Source: Achromobacter pestifer
GTDB lineage: Bacteria > Pseudomonadota > Gammaproteobacteria > Burkholderiales > Burkholderiaceae_B
DNA: 64,000 nt
Direction of reading: 5' to 3'
Assembly (NCBI RefSeq): GCF_902859625.1
Contig: NZ_CADIJX010000001.1
Span: 620,001 to 684,000 of the forward strand
Shown here: piece by piece, positions 49,933 through 59,184 of the stretch
Numbering within the stretch: position 1 is the stretch's first letter
Layout: every line of letters starts with the position of its first letter
Program-made: the position numbers and the translations under genes
The notes under the pieces: generated by a model
Told to the model about the DNA's origin: nothing
What the model saw: only the letters and a program-made list of their open reading frames with translations
Databases searched by the model: none

Positions 49933-51267
49933 CTACTCGATCAAGGCATCGCCTGGCGTCTGCGTCAGCAGCGTCCGGATGATCTGAAGCCCTTGCTCCA
50001 GATTCATCATCGAGGGCGACGACAGGGCAAGGCGCACCGCGTTTGGCGCCTGTCCCGAAGCCACGGCGAAAGCGCCGGCAGACGTGATGGCAACGCCTTG
50101 CAGCGCTGCGGCCGCCGTGAAGGCATCGGGATTCCAGGCAGGCGGCAGCGTCAACCAAAGGTGGAAGGCATCTGTCTTTCCCGGCCCCGGCTGGATACCG
50201 AGGATCTTCGCCGCCAGCGTTTGCCGGGCGCGCGCGTCCAGCCGTTTCAGATCCGTCACCGCGCCGGCCGTGCCGTCCGCGATCCATGACAGCACCATAT
50301 GCATGGACAGTGATGACGCCATCCAACCGCCAGCTCGCATGATCGCGGCAATGTCGTCCTTCACCTGCGGCGGTGCCACGACAAAACCCACGCCAACACC
50401 CGGCCCCAGCCGCTTTTGCATGCTGTTGACGTAGATGACCCGATCAGGGGCGAAAGAGACCAGTGGCGCCATGTCCGACAGGAATGCGAAGGCGCCGTCC
50501 TCGATACACAACAGGCCGGTTTCGTCGAGCATCCGGGACAGGGCGAGTCTGCGCCCCAGCGTCATGGAAATGCCGAGCGGATTATGGATGGACGGCTGGA
50601 CATAGATCGCGGCCAAGGGCTTTGCGCCATGCGCCTTGGCCAGCGCGGCAGGGTCGATTCCCTCATGGTCGACGTCGATCGGTACCAGTTGAATGCCCAG
50701 GCGGGCCGCCATGCGGATAATCGACGGGTAGGTCAGGGGCTCAACGCCAACACGGTCGCCCGGCTTGCACAGCGCCGCCAAGGCGCACGCGATGGCCTGA
50801 CGCCCGCCACCTGCGAACATGATGCCGGCGGGATCAGGCTTCCATCCCTTGCATGCCAGAAAGCGCGCCACGGTCTCGCCTGCGCCTTTGGGGCCGAATG
50901 GACCCAATGCGCTTAGCGTGTCCCAAAGCGCCACCGGCCCCGCCAATGATTGAAAGGCTGGCGCCATCAACGCCGCTTGATCAAGAGATGACGATATCGC
51001 CAACTGCATATCGATGGGAGCATCGGCGGCTTCGTTGATTCGGATCGCCCGCAGCACCTCCGGCGCCCGCACAAAGGTGCCTCGGCCGACTTCACCCAGG
51101 ACCAGGCCACGGCGTGTCAATTCGGCATAGACACGGCTGGCGGTGGACGCAGCAATGCCCCGTTGATCCGCAAACGTTCTTTGCGGTGGCAGCCGTGTTC
51201 CTGGCGGAAGCGTCCCCGCAGCAATCTCCGCCGCCACGCTATCGGCAATGACATGAAAATCCGACAT
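49933..51267 (-). CDS. MocR-type GntR/aminotransferase fusion regulator
   Basis: A 444-residue regulator with an N-terminal GntR winged HTH (1-70: LPPGTRLPPQRTFADQRGI, STASRVYAELTRRGLV) joined to a fold-type I aminotransferase-like domain (~85-440). The likely PLP-binding Lys is in NSMQKRLGPGVGVG; the Asp of the pyridine site is in CIEDGAF. MocR proteins sense PLP or amino acids. It is divergent from a PLP-dependent dehydratase gene, the probable target, and a dyad lies between them. It converges on the P450 gene with a 19-nt gap. Confidence 0.9.
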   Translation of the reverse strand: MSDFHVIADSVAAEIAAGTLPPGTRLPPQRTFADQRGIAASTASRVYAELTRRGLVLGEVGRGTFVRAPEVLRAIRINEAADAPIDMQLAISSSLDQAALMAPAFQSLAGPVALWDTLSALGPFGPKGAGETVARFLACKGWKPDPAGIMFAGGGRQAIACALAALCKPGDRVGVEPLTYPSIIRMAARLGIQLVPIDVDHEGIDPAALAKAHGAKPLAAIYVQPSIHNPLGISMTLGRRLALSRMLDETGLLCIEDGAFAFLSDMAPLVSFAPDRVIYVNSMQKRLGPGVGVGFVVAPPQVKDDIAAIMRAGGWMASSLSMHMVLSWIADGTAGAVTDLKRLDARARQTLAAKILGIQPGPGKTDAFHLWLTLPPAWNPDAFTAAAALQGVAITSAGAFAVASGQAPNAVRLALSSPSMMNLEQGLQIIRTLLTQTPGDALIE

Positions 51268-51282
51268 TTCAATTGCTCCGAG

Positions 51283-51300
51283 TGCAATGTTTAAATTGCA
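51283..51300. promoter_or_regulatory. Dyad in the MocR/dehydratase intergenic region
   Basis: TGCAAT (51283-51288), 6 nt, ATTGCA (51295-51300): a perfect dyad in the 85-bp divergent gap. Further half-site-like copies are AATTGC at 51271 and TGCAATT at 51315. MocR regulators often bind several such half-sites. Confidence 0.5.
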
Positions 51301-51352
51301 TTTAGATTATGTCCATGCAATTCTTCGCGCAGAGATTAACACCGGACTCCGC

Positions 51353-52369
51353 ATGAACGCCCATCCCCCCGTCGCCAGCTGCCTGCCAACCTTCCGGGAT
51401 GTGGAAGCCGCCGCCCGCCATGTGAGCCGCTATTGCATTGAGACGCCGTTGCTGGAATCACCGTATCTCAATCAGCAATACGGCGGGCGTTTGTTGGTCA
51501 AGGCAGAGAACCTGCAAGTGACCGGATCGTTCAAACTGCGCGGCGCGGCCAACCGGATGCGCGTACTGACCGACGAAGAACGGCGGCGCGGCATCGTTGC
51601 CCGCTCTTCGGGCAACCACGGCCTGGCCGTCGCTTATTGCGCCGGACTCATGGGCATATCAGCCGTGGTCGTTGTGCCCGATACCGCCCCGGCGGCAAAG
51701 ATTGAACGGATCGCGGCTTATGGCGCGCGCGTCGTGGCGGTCCCCATGAAAGACCTGGCCAACGTCGCGGCAGACGTGACCCAACGCGAGAATCGGGTAC
51801 TTGTTCCTCCGGCGGATGACTTTTGGGTCGTGGCGGGCGCGGGCACCGTCGCGCTTGAAATGGTCACGCAAGCTGCCGCCATGCGCGCGCGCATCGACGT
51901 GCTGTTGACCTGCTGTTCGGGCGGTGGACTGACGGCGGGATGCCTGTTGGGATTGAGCGAGACCTCGCCCGCCACCCAGGTCTACGGCGTGGAAGCGGCG
52001 GGTTTCGAGAAAATGGCGCATTCGCTTGCTGCGGGGCAGTGCGTCGACCTGCCTGCGGGCGGCCAGTCGATTTGCGACGCCATCAGCGGGCTCTACATGG
52101 CCAAGCTCCCGTTTGACATCATCAAGCCGAGATTGGCGGGTACGTTCGCCGTCACCGATGAGCAAGCCAAAGCCGCCATGCGCGTGGCCTTCAGCGAATT
52201 CGGCCTTGCCATCGAACCTGGCGCCGCCGTCGCCCTGGCGGCGGTACTGACGCACAAGATGCCGCTTGATGGGCGGACCATCGCGGTCACGCTGTCCGGC
52301 CGCAATACCGACCTGAACCTTGCGGGTGCCGCATTGCAGGAACCCCGTACCACCGCCAGGAGGGCATAA
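51353..52369 (+). CDS. Threonine/serine dehydratase-like PLP enzyme
   Basis: A 338-residue fold-type II PLP enzyme that probably deaminates a beta-hydroxy amino acid (threonine, serine or 3-hydroxyaspartate) to a keto acid. PLP Lys61 in GSFKLRGA, the Asn/Ser motif SSGNHG, and the phosphate-binding loop CCSGGGLTAG are all present. No C-terminal ACT domain, so it is of the catabolic, unregulated type. The end reads LSGRNTDL where LSGGN is usual. ATG 51353 is the start matching the family. The next gene starts 2 nt after its stop. Confidence 0.85.
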   Translation: MNAHPPVASCLPTFRDVEAAARHVSRYCIETPLLESPYLNQQYGGRLLVKAENLQVTGSFKLRGAANRMRVLTDEERRRGIVARSSGNHGLAVAYCAGLMGISAVVVVPDTAPAAKIERIAAYGARVVAVPMKDLANVAADVTQRENRVLVPPADDFWVVAGAGTVALEMVTQAAAMRARIDVLLTCCSGGGLTAGCLLGLSETSPATQVYGVEAAGFEKMAHSLAAGQCVDLPAGGQSICDAISGLYMAKLPFDIIKPRLAGTFAVTDEQAKAAMRVAFSEFGLAIEPGAAVALAAVLTHKMPLDGRTIAVTLSGRNTDLNLAGAALQEPRTTARRA

Positions 52370-52371
52370 GC

Positions 52372-52770
52372 ATGTTCAGTCACGTGACCGTTGGGTGCCG
52401 CGACATGGTTCGGGCGGCTGCTTTCTATGATGCCGTTCTGTTTCCGCTGGGCCTTCAGCGGCGCCCGGTCACGCCCGACGGCGGGCCCATTTCGATTTGC
52501 TGGATCACGCCGGGCCAAACCTTGCCTCGGTTCTACGTTTACATGCCGTTCGACGGCAAGCCCGCCACTGCCGGCAACGGCAGCATGGTTGCATTCCAGG
52601 CGCCAACTTCCGCGGCGGTCGATGCCGCCCACGCCGCCGGCATCGCCGCACACGGCACCGATGACGGCCCGCCCGGCCCACGGCCGCATTACGGCAATGG
52701 CTATTACGGCGCCTACCTGCGCGACCCCGACGGAAACAAAATACACCTGGTGTGCCGCAACGATCTTTGA
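52372..52770 (+). CDS. VOC/glyoxalase family protein
   Basis: A 132-residue protein of the vicinal oxygen chelate superfamily with two betaalphabetabetabeta units. Pattern: FSHVTVGCRDMVRAAAFYDAV at the start and GAYLRDPDGNKIHLVCR at the end, as in glyoxalase-I-like proteins that bind a metal via His/Glu. His4 is present, but not every classical ligand is recognisable. AGGAGG precedes the ATG, which lies 2 nt after the dehydratase stop. Probably handles a by-product of the same pathway (inference). Confidence 0.82.
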   Translation: MFSHVTVGCRDMVRAAAFYDAVLFPLGLQRRPVTPDGGPISICWITPGQTLPRFYVYMPFDGKPATAGNGSMVAFQAPTSAAVDAAHAAGIAAHGTDDGPPGPRPHYGNGYYGAYLRDPDGNKIHLVCRNDL

Positions 52771-52785
52771 AACAGAGTGACCAGC

Positions 52786-53361
52786 ATGTCCGCAACCACC
52801 GTAAGCAACGCCATCCTTTCCAAACCCGTCATTTCCTCCCCAGCGCGTGCATCAGCAGTCGACACGCTGAAGATGCTGGTGCGTTACAAGGCCTGGGCCA
52901 ATGCGCTGACCTTCAATAGCGTCATGCAACTCCCCGAAGGCGAGGCGCTACGCCCCAGGCAGACGCGCTTTGGAAACATGGTGCATACCTTGAACCATGT
53001 CTATGTCATAGACGACATCTTCCAGCACCACCTCCTGGGAAAAAAGCACGGCTACACCGCGCGCAACACCGAAATTACGCCAGCCTTCGACGAACTTTGG
53101 CAGGCGGTCCAGGTCATGGATCGTTGGTATGTCGACGTGGTTGACAGCTGGTCGGACGAAGATCTGGCAACGGCCGTCCACTTCGAGTTTGTCGGCGGCG
53201 GCCAGGGCGTCATGACGCGCGAGGAAATCGTGCTGCATATCGTCAACCATGGCACGTATCACCGGGGGTTTGTCGGGGACATGATGTACCAGGTACCGGT
53301 TACGCCGCCGTCGAACGATCTTCCCGTGTACATCCGGGATTGCCATCGCCAGGGCGGTTGA
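52786..53361 (+). CDS. DinB-family metalloprotein
   Basis: A 191-residue four-helix-bundle protein of the DinB/YfiT type. Helix 1 is LKMLVRYKAWANALTFNSV; metal-ligand His candidates are His72-region (MVHTLNHVYVIDD) and the late pair in HIVNHGTYHRGF, the family hallmark HxxxHxxxH-like arrangement. Some relatives are thiol-dependent transferases/hydrolases. ATG 52786 is preferred over the upstream GTG at 52777. It is the fourth gene of the MocR-controlled group, after the VOC gene. Confidence 0.8.
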   Translation: MSATTVSNAILSKPVISSPARASAVDTLKMLVRYKAWANALTFNSVMQLPEGEALRPRQTRFGNMVHTLNHVYVIDDIFQHHLLGKKHGYTARNTEITPAFDELWQAVQVMDRWYVDVVDSWSDEDLATAVHFEFVGGGQGVMTREEIVLHIVNHGTYHRGFVGDMMYQVPVTPPSNDLPVYIRDCHRQGG

Positions 53362-53386
53362 CGCGCGGCGCGATCCTCCTCGCGCA

Positions 53387-53440
53387 ATAAGAGAGAGAAC
53401 TGAGAGAGAGGGCTGAGAAAGAGGGCTGAAAAAGAAGGGA
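53387..53440 (+). repeat. Purine-rich tract with short direct repeats
   Basis: About 54 nt almost wholly of G and A on the plus strand, with GAGGGCTGA repeated at 53408 and 53421 (13-nt period). It fills part of the 211-bp gap between the DinB-like gene and the binding-protein gene. No ORF or terminator was recognised. Confidence 0.4.
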
Positions 53441-53572
53441 GATCGGCTTGAGCTACTGAGCCTTGCCGCTATTTGGTTAGCAGAAATTGATCGTTCCATG
53501 GTCCCGGTCGCGGTTGCTAGGATCGCTGGCCGGCCCCTCTGCGCGCCATATTCTCCAAGGATCTTCAGACTG

Positions 53573-54592
53573 ATGCCCCATCCTCCATTCCCCTCGTGGC
53601 GTACTGCCGCCTACGCCGCGCTGCTGACGCTAGGCACCACGGCCGCCACCGCCCAGGCCGAAGGCACGTTGCGCGTGGCGCAGCAATTCGGCATTGCTTA
53701 TCTGATTCTGGATGTCGTCAAGGACCAGAACCTGATTGAAAAGCACGGTAAACAGGCCGGGCTGGATATCAAGGTCGATTGGGCGCAGATATCGGGTGCG
53801 TCCGCCATGAACGAAGCGCTGTTGGCAGGCGCCCTGGACATGGTGTCGGCGGGTGTGCCGCCTGCGTTGGTGTTGTGGGACCGGACGCAGGGCAAGCAGA
53901 ATGTGAAGCTGGTGGCGGCGCTGGGTTCGTTGCCGAACTATCTGCTTAGCAACAACCCGGCCGTCAAGACGCTGGATGATTTTTCGGCCAAGGACCGCAT
54001 TGCGGTTCCGGCGGCCGGCGTCGGCTTTCAGTCGCGCACCTTACAGATCGAAGCCGCAAAGCGCTATGGCAAGGACAATTTCAAGCGCTTCGACGATATT
54101 TCCATCAGCCTGCCGCACCCTGACGCCACCACCGCGCTGATTTCGGGTGGCCTGGAAGTCAACGCGCATTTCTCCAGCGCGCCGTTCTATTACCAGGCGT
54201 TCGAACGCAACCCGGCGGTGCACAAGGTCATCAGTTCCTATGACATTCTGGGTGGCCCGGCGACGTTCAACGTGCTGTACACCACGCAGAAGTTCCACGA
54301 CGCCAACCCCAAGACCTATCAGGCTTTCTACGCCGCGCTGGCCGAGGCTGCCGCCTGGATCCCGGCACACAAGGAAGAAGCCGCCGCCATTTTCATCCGG
54401 CAGCAGAACTCGAAACTGCCGCCGGATTTCGTGAAGAAGATCATTGATGATCCCGAGAACCAGTTCACCATCACCCCGCAGCAGACTCAGGTGTATGCCG
54501 ACAAACTGCATGAAATCGGTGTGCTGAAGAGCAAGGCAGGATCATGGAAGGACTACTTCTTCCCTGAGGCTCACGCGAATGCGGGCAGCTGA
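53573..54592 (+). CDS. NitT/TauT-type ABC substrate-binding protein
   Basis: A 339-residue periplasmic receptor of the NMT1/SsuA-like type for sulfonates, nitrate or similar. Signal peptide 1-28 (ATAQAEG), then LRVAQQFGIAYLILDV, LLAGALDMVSAGVPP and the ligand-loop region. ATG 53573 is taken as start, since the frame upstream is not signal-like. No cognate permease or ATPase is adjacent on this strand; it may share the minus-strand ABC system at 57.5-60 kb. Its 3' end overlaps the convergent FAD-protein gene by 51 bp. Confidence 0.85.
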   Translation: MPHPPFPSWRTAAYAALLTLGTTAATAQAEGTLRVAQQFGIAYLILDVVKDQNLIEKHGKQAGLDIKVDWAQISGASAMNEALLAGALDMVSAGVPPALVLWDRTQGKQNVKLVAALGSLPNYLLSNNPAVKTLDDFSAKDRIAVPAAGVGFQSRTLQIEAAKRYGKDNFKRFDDISISLPHPDATTALISGGLEVNAHFSSAPFYYQAFERNPAVHKVISSYDILGGPATFNVLYTTQKFHDANPKTYQAFYAALAEAAAWIPAHKEEAAAIFIRQQNSKLPPDFVKKIIDDPENQFTITPQQTQVYADKLHEIGVLKSKAGSWKDYFFPEAHANAGS

Positions 54593-56029
54593 CCCGTTGT
54601 CACCATCTTCGACCCAGGACCGCGCGACGGCTTGCGCGGTTGCGGTCGCGCCCGCGACTTGTTCGCCAATCGCGTTTGACTCCCAGGCAGCGCCACGCAG
54701 CGGATGACCCACGGCGTACAGGCGAGCCGCCGAGCCGGCGCGTGGCAGCACCTGGCCTGTTGCTGGATTCGCCGCAATGCCAAAGCCGGTGTCGTGCGGC
54801 GTGACATACCCCTTGGACACCAGATTGCGCACGAGCGGGTCGTCGATGCGCCGCCAGTCGAATTCAAAGCCCCGCGTGTTGAAGACCCGGTCCACATGCA
54901 GTGTTTGCGGCGCCGCATCGCCGCGCGGCCGCCAGGTGACGGTGACCCGGCCATCCACCGCCGGGGCCACGCGCAGGATCCGGCCCGTCAGTTTTCGATG
55001 GCGGTCAGCGGCGTCGATGGACTGCAACCAGGCGCCCGATTCCGGTGCGGCGCGGTGCAGGCCGAGTTCCCAGTAGGGACGCAGGTGCCGGATGAAACGC
55101 TGACGTTCCGTATTGTCCGCCTGCGCCCAAAGCGCGGGCAGGTGGGGCCGGATGGAACCGGCCAGCCTTTGCCAGTCTTCCCCGGCCTGTGCAATTGCCT
55201 TTCGAGCCGCGCGGGCCAGCCGCAAGACGGCACGCAATGACTGGGGCAGGGCCTGCGGATCCAGGAAAGCAGGCCACGGCGCCACATCGCGGCGTGTCGC
55301 CACCAGCAGCCCACGGCGCGAGACACTGTGGAAGGTGCCGCGAAACCCTTGGGCATTGGCGTGAATCATGGCGTCCAGCGCGGACAGATTGGTGCCAATC
55401 ACCAGTACATCCTGATCCTGGGCCACGGGAACGGCGGGGCCTGGGGCCCAGATGTCGTCGATGACCCGGCCCGCCGCGATCAGTTCGGGATCAATCTGCA
55501 CGTCACCGCGTGCAAGCGACAGGGGGAACAATCCCGTCGCCAGCACAACGTCGTCGGCGTACAGCAGCCGGCCGCTGGCCAGGCGGATGCCCCATTGCCC
55601 CCCGGCGGCCGCCTCCAGGTCCAGCGCGCGATCCGTCACGTGCTTGAACGTGATGGGATGGCGCGCTTCCGACAGGGCGCTTTCCAATTCCGACTGCACA
55701 TAATCACCATACAGGTGCCTGGGGGGAAAACTGTCGGGATAGGGGACACCCGGCGGTGGGCGCCAGGCGTCCCGCGCCGCGTGATGCTGTAGCCAATTCG
55801 CCAGATGCTCGGGCTGTTCCGGATACAGTGAAAAATTCTTCGCGGGGCCATTCACTACATGCGCCGTGTTGCGCGTGCTGTAGGCAATACCACGGCCCAA
55901 CTGGTCGCGGCTTTCAATGACCGTGAGGCGCAGCGGGCGCGGCGCCAAGCGGGCAAGTTTGATGGCGGTGACGGTGCCAGCAAAGCCGCCGCCAATAATG
56001 ACGACATGGGGCAGGGTGGAGGTCGGCAT
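54542..56029 (-). CDS. FAD/NAD(P)-binding oxidoreductase
   Basis: A 495-residue flavoprotein of the NAD_binding_9 (FAD-NAD(P)-binding) family. FAD motif VIIGGGFAGTVTAIKLARL at residues 8-26, then ESRDQLGRGIAYST and VVNGPAKNFSLYPEQP; a second nucleotide-binding region VLVIGTNLSALDA near 210. Some members form aminoacyl or flavin reductase-like enzymes; the reaction here is unknown. ATG 56029 fits; the frame upstream belongs to the LLM gene. It lies 25 nt after that gene and may supply reduced flavin or act on the same substrate (inference). Confidence 0.8.
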   Translation of the reverse strand: MPTSTLPHVVIIGGGFAGTVTAIKLARLAPRPLRLTVIESRDQLGRGIAYSTRNTAHVVNGPAKNFSLYPEQPEHLANWLQHHAARDAWRPPPGVPYPDSFPPRHLYGDYVQSELESALSEARHPITFKHVTDRALDLEAAAGGQWGIRLASGRLLYADDVVLATGLFPLSLARGDVQIDPELIAAGRVIDDIWAPGPAVPVAQDQDVLVIGTNLSALDAMIHANAQGFRGTFHSVSRRGLLVATRRDVAPWPAFLDPQALPQSLRAVLRLARAARKAIAQAGEDWQRLAGSIRPHLPALWAQADNTERQRFIRHLRPYWELGLHRAAPESGAWLQSIDAADRHRKLTGRILRVAPAVDGRVTVTWRPRGDAAPQTLHVDRVFNTRGFEFDWRRIDDPLVRNLVSKGYVTPHDTGFGIAANPATGQVLPRAGSAARLYAVGHPLRGAAWESNAIGEQVAGATATAQAVARSWVEDGDNGSAARIRVSLREEVVLP

Positions 56030-56054
56030 GTGATGGGCTCGGTAAGGCGTGGGG

Positions 56055-57431
56055 TCAGGCCAGCGCGGGTTCGGACGGATGCAGGGCCTGGGTGGCCGGG
56101 GCCACGGCACGATGCGCGGGACACGCCAAGCCCAAATGCTGGCGCAGCGTCGTGCCCTCGTATTCATTGCGGAACAACCCGCGACGCCGCAATTCGGGCA
56201 GCACGAGCTCGATGAAGTCGTCCAGCCCGCCCGGCAGCCACGGCGACATGATGTTGAAGCCGTCCGCGCCTTCCTCTTCGAACCATTGCTGAAGTTGATC
56301 CGCCACGCTTTGCGCGGTGCCCACCACTTGCTGATGACCGCGGGCACCGGCAATGCGTAGATACAGCTGGCGGATGGTGAGATTGTCGCGTCGCGCCAGA
56401 TCGATCAGCAGTTGCTGACGGCTCTTGCCGCCGTTGGTCTCTGGCAGGTCGGGCAAGGGGCCATCCACCGGGTAACGCGACAGGTCGAAGCCGCCGATCA
56501 TGTTGGATAGCAGTTGCACGCCCACCACGGGATGAATCAGATTCTGCAAGCGCTCGAATTTCTCTTCCGCCTCCGCTTGGGTGCGCCCGACCACCGGGAA
56601 GATGCCAGGCATGATCTTGACGTCTTCGGGGTCACGGCCATAGCCGGTTGCGCGCGCTTTGATGTCGCGATAGAAGGCTTGCGCCTCATCAAAGGTCTGA
56701 TGCGCCACGAAGATCACCTCGGCGGTTCGCGCCGCCAAGTCGCGGCCGGCAGGCGAGGCCCCCGCCTGCACGACAACCGGCCGGCCCTGCGGCGAGCGGG
56801 ACACGTTCAGCGGGCCGCGTACCGAAAAGTGCTCACCACGATGGTTGAGCGGGTGCAGCTTGTCCGGGTCAAAGTACTGGCCACTATGCTTGTCGCGCAG
56901 GAAGGCGTCATCCTCCCAACTGTCCCATAGCCCAAGGACAACATCGTGGAATTCGGCAGCCCGGGAATAGCGGCGCGCATGCTCGACGTGTTCATCCAGG
57001 TTGAAGTTCTGTGCTTCGCCCTGGCCGCTGGACGTGACCAGATTCCAGCCTGAACGTCCGCCGCTGATGTGGTCCAGCGAGGCGAACTTGCGGGCAACAT
57101 GGTAGGGCTCGTTGTAGGTGGTGGACACCGTGGCGATCAGGCCGATCTTCTCGGTCACGGCGGCCAGCGCCGACAACAAGGTCAGCGGTTCAAAGTGATC
57201 GCTTCTTGCCGTGCGCGACAGCGAGGGCAGGTCGGTATTGCGCACGCCCACGGCATCGGCCAGGAAGACCGCATCGAATTTGGCGTTTTCGGCGCGTCGC
57301 GCCAGTTCCACGTAATGGCGGAAGTTGACGGCGGCGTCCGCCTGGGCATCGGGGTGACGCCAGGCGGCGATATGGTGACCGGTCTGCATCAAGAAGGCGC
57401 CTAGCTTGATTTGGCGCGAGGGACGTGTCAT
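56055..57431 (-). CDS. LLM-class flavin-dependent monooxygenase (NtaA/SnaA/DszA family)
   Basis: A 458-residue TIM-barrel monooxygenase using reduced FMN. Family hallmarks: IKLGAFLMQTGHHIAAWRHP at the start, AENAKFDAVFLAD, SGGRSGWNLVTS, and QAGASPAGRDLAARTAE. The NtaA/SoxA/DszA group cleaves C-S or C-N bonds or oxidises sulfides. AGGAG precedes ATG 57431. Gene order with the ABC transporter and binding protein points to uptake and oxygenation of an organosulfur or amine compound. Reduced flavin must come from another gene. Confidence 0.9.
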   Translation of the reverse strand: MTRPSRQIKLGAFLMQTGHHIAAWRHPDAQADAAVNFRHYVELARRAENAKFDAVFLADAVGVRNTDLPSLSRTARSDHFEPLTLLSALAAVTEKIGLIATVSTTYNEPYHVARKFASLDHISGGRSGWNLVTSSGQGEAQNFNLDEHVEHARRYSRAAEFHDVVLGLWDSWEDDAFLRDKHSGQYFDPDKLHPLNHRGEHFSVRGPLNVSRSPQGRPVVVQAGASPAGRDLAARTAEVIFVAHQTFDEAQAFYRDIKARATGYGRDPEDVKIMPGIFPVVGRTQAEAEEKFERLQNLIHPVVGVQLLSNMIGGFDLSRYPVDGPLPDLPETNGGKSRQQLLIDLARRDNLTIRQLYLRIAGARGHQQVVGTAQSVADQLQQWFEEEGADGFNIMSPWLPGGLDDFIELVLPELRRRGLFRNEYEGTTLRQHLGLACPAHRAVAPATQALHPSEPALA

Positions 57432-57474
57432 GGGTGTTTGCTCCTGCAATGGGGCATCGAATAAGGGAATGCGT

Positions 57475-58341
57475 CTACCAGGCCATGCGCAGCGATGCCA
57501 AGGACGGCACGGCCGGCAGACCGGCCGAGGCATGTGCGCCTAGCGGTAGGCTGTCGTCGGCGGGTACGCCATCCGGCTCCAGGAAGTCGGACAGCACGTC
57601 GTCGCGCAGACGGATGAAGCGGGGGTCGCTGCGGTTGCGCGCGTGCGGCAAGGGCACGTCGACAATGCGCTTGATCCGGCCAGGACGAGGCTGCATGATG
57701 ACGACGCGATCGCCCAGATAGACGGCTTCCTCAACGTCGTGCGTCACCAAGATCATCGTGATGCGCTCTTTCTGCCAGATCCGTTGCAGCTCGGCCTGTA
57801 GACGGGCGCGGGTCAGCGCGTCGAGCGCGCCGAATGGCTCATCCAGCAGCAGCACGCGCGGCCGGTTGACCAGCCCGCGCGCGATCGCCACGCGCTGTGC
57901 CATCCCGCCCGATATCTGATGCGGGTACGACCGCTCGAATCCTTCCAGGCCGACCAGGGCAATGTGCTCGGCAACCCGGTCGCGCTTTTCGGCGGGTGAG
58001 TAATGGGCATTGCGCAGGCCAACGCCAATGTTCTGCGCCACGTTCAGCCAGGGAAACAGGCGGTGGTCCTGAAACACGATGCCGCGTTCAGGGCTGGTGC
58101 CCGAGACGGGCGTGCCACCCAATGAAATACTGCCATCGTGGGCGTTGTCCAGGCCCAGGATCAGTCGCAACAGCGTCGACTTGCCGCAGCCGCTGGCACC
58201 CACGATCGCCACGAATTGACCGGCGGGGATGTGCAAATCGATGTCCGTCAATACCTGCAATACGCCTCCCTCGGCCTGGGCGCTTGCGTAGCGCTTGCCG
58301 ACAGACCGCAATTCCAGATCCAACGTCGCGTGTTCAGCCAT
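57475..58341 (-). CDS. ABC transporter ATPase (SsuB/TauB type)
   Basis: A 288-residue ATP-binding subunit. Walker A GASGCGKST (48-56), Q-loop region VFQDHRLFPWLNV, signature ISGGMAQRVAIARG, Walker B RVLLLDEPFGALDAL, and switch His in LVTHDVEEAVYLGDR. Sequence and neighbours fit nitrate/sulfonate/taurine importers. AGGA precedes the ATG. It serves the two permeases and the binding protein encoded upstream on the same strand. Confidence 0.92.
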   Translation of the reverse strand: MAEHATLDLELRSVGKRYASAQAEGGVLQVLTDIDLHIPAGQFVAIVGASGCGKSTLLRLILGLDNAHDGSISLGGTPVSGTSPERGIVFQDHRLFPWLNVAQNIGVGLRNAHYSPAEKRDRVAEHIALVGLEGFERSYPHQISGGMAQRVAIARGLVNRPRVLLLDEPFGALDALTRARLQAELQRIWQKERITMILVTHDVEEAVYLGDRVVIMQPRPGRIKRIVDVPLPHARNRSDPRFIRLRDDVLSDFLEPDGVPADDSLPLGAHASAGLPAVPSLASLRMAW

Positions 58342-58359
58342 GTGTGAAGTTCCTGAGAG

Positions 58360-59184
58360 TTATTGAGCCTGGCCGCGCAGGTGAGCCAGGCGGCGTTCAG
58401 CTAGCCGGGCCAAGGCGTTCATCAGCCAGCCGATCACGCCAACGACGAACATCCCGAAGACCACCAGATCCATCTGGAAGTGTTCGCTGCCCTCGATCAG
58501 CAGATTGCCGATGCCCACGCCTGCGACCAGCAGGTATTCGGCGCCAATGGTGGCCAGCCATGAATAGATCAGCGCCAGGTAGACGCCGGTGAAGATGGCG
58601 GGCACCGCCGCCGGCAGGACCACTTGCGTGAAGGTCTGCCAACGGGTGTAGCCATAGACTCGCGCCACTTCCAACAGGGTGGGCGGCGTATTGCGTACGC
58701 CGTCGCAGGTGTTGACCACCACCGGCACCAAAGCGGCCAGTGACAGGAAGACCACCTTGGCGGTGTCGCCCAAGCCAAACCACACCGAGATCAATGGAAT
58801 CCAGGCAAACAGCGAGATCTGCTTGAAGGTATTGAAGCTGGGGCCGACAAGACGGTTGAACACCGGAGACAACCCAAGCAGCACCCCCAGCGCCAGACCC
58901 AAGACGGCGCCAATGGCAAAGCCCGTCAGTTCACGTGTCAGGCTTGCGCCCAGCGCACGCCAGAGCTTGCCCGTCACGACCTGATCGGCGGCGGTGGCCA
59001 GCACTTTCTCGGGCGACACCAATAGCGCGGAGTTCACCACGCCAGCCCGCGCCAACAACCACCACAGCAGGATCGCGAAAACAGGCAATACCAGGCCACG
59101 CCAGCGGCCGGCGCCGCGTGTCGCCAGCGGCTGCGCAGACATCAGTTCCGCGGCATCGCGAGAAGATATGGCGGTTGCGTTCAT
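58360..59184 (-). CDS. ABC permease (SsuC/TauC type), first of two
   Basis: A 274-residue inner-membrane permease of the BPD_transp_1 family with about six TM helices; the EAA loop region is LEVARVYGYTRWQTFTQVVLPAAVPAIFTG (trimmed motif: EVARVYGYTRWQTF). Start ATG 59184 overlaps the upstream permease stop by 4 nt. It is clearly related to its neighbour (both have VYGYTR/LYGYTR in the EAA loop), so the transporter probably uses a heterodimeric membrane part. Confidence 0.9.
   Translation of the reverse strand: MNATAISSRDAAELMSAQPLATRGAGRWRGLVLPVFAILLWWLLARAGVVNSALLVSPEKVLATAADQVVTGKLWRALGASLTRELTGFAIGAVLGLALGVLLGLSPVFNRLVGPSFNTFKQISLFAWIPLISVWFGLGDTAKVVFLSLAALVPVVVNTCDGVRNTPPTLLEVARVYGYTRWQTFTQVVLPAAVPAIFTGVYLALIYSWLATIGAEYLLVAGVGIGNLLIEGSEHFQMDLVVFGMFVVGVIGWLMNALARLAERRLAHLRGQAQ

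Noticed and set aside
53408..53429. A CRISPR- or tandem-repeat-like element
   Set aside because: Only two copies of a 9-nt purine-rich motif; low-complexity sequence, no spacer structure.
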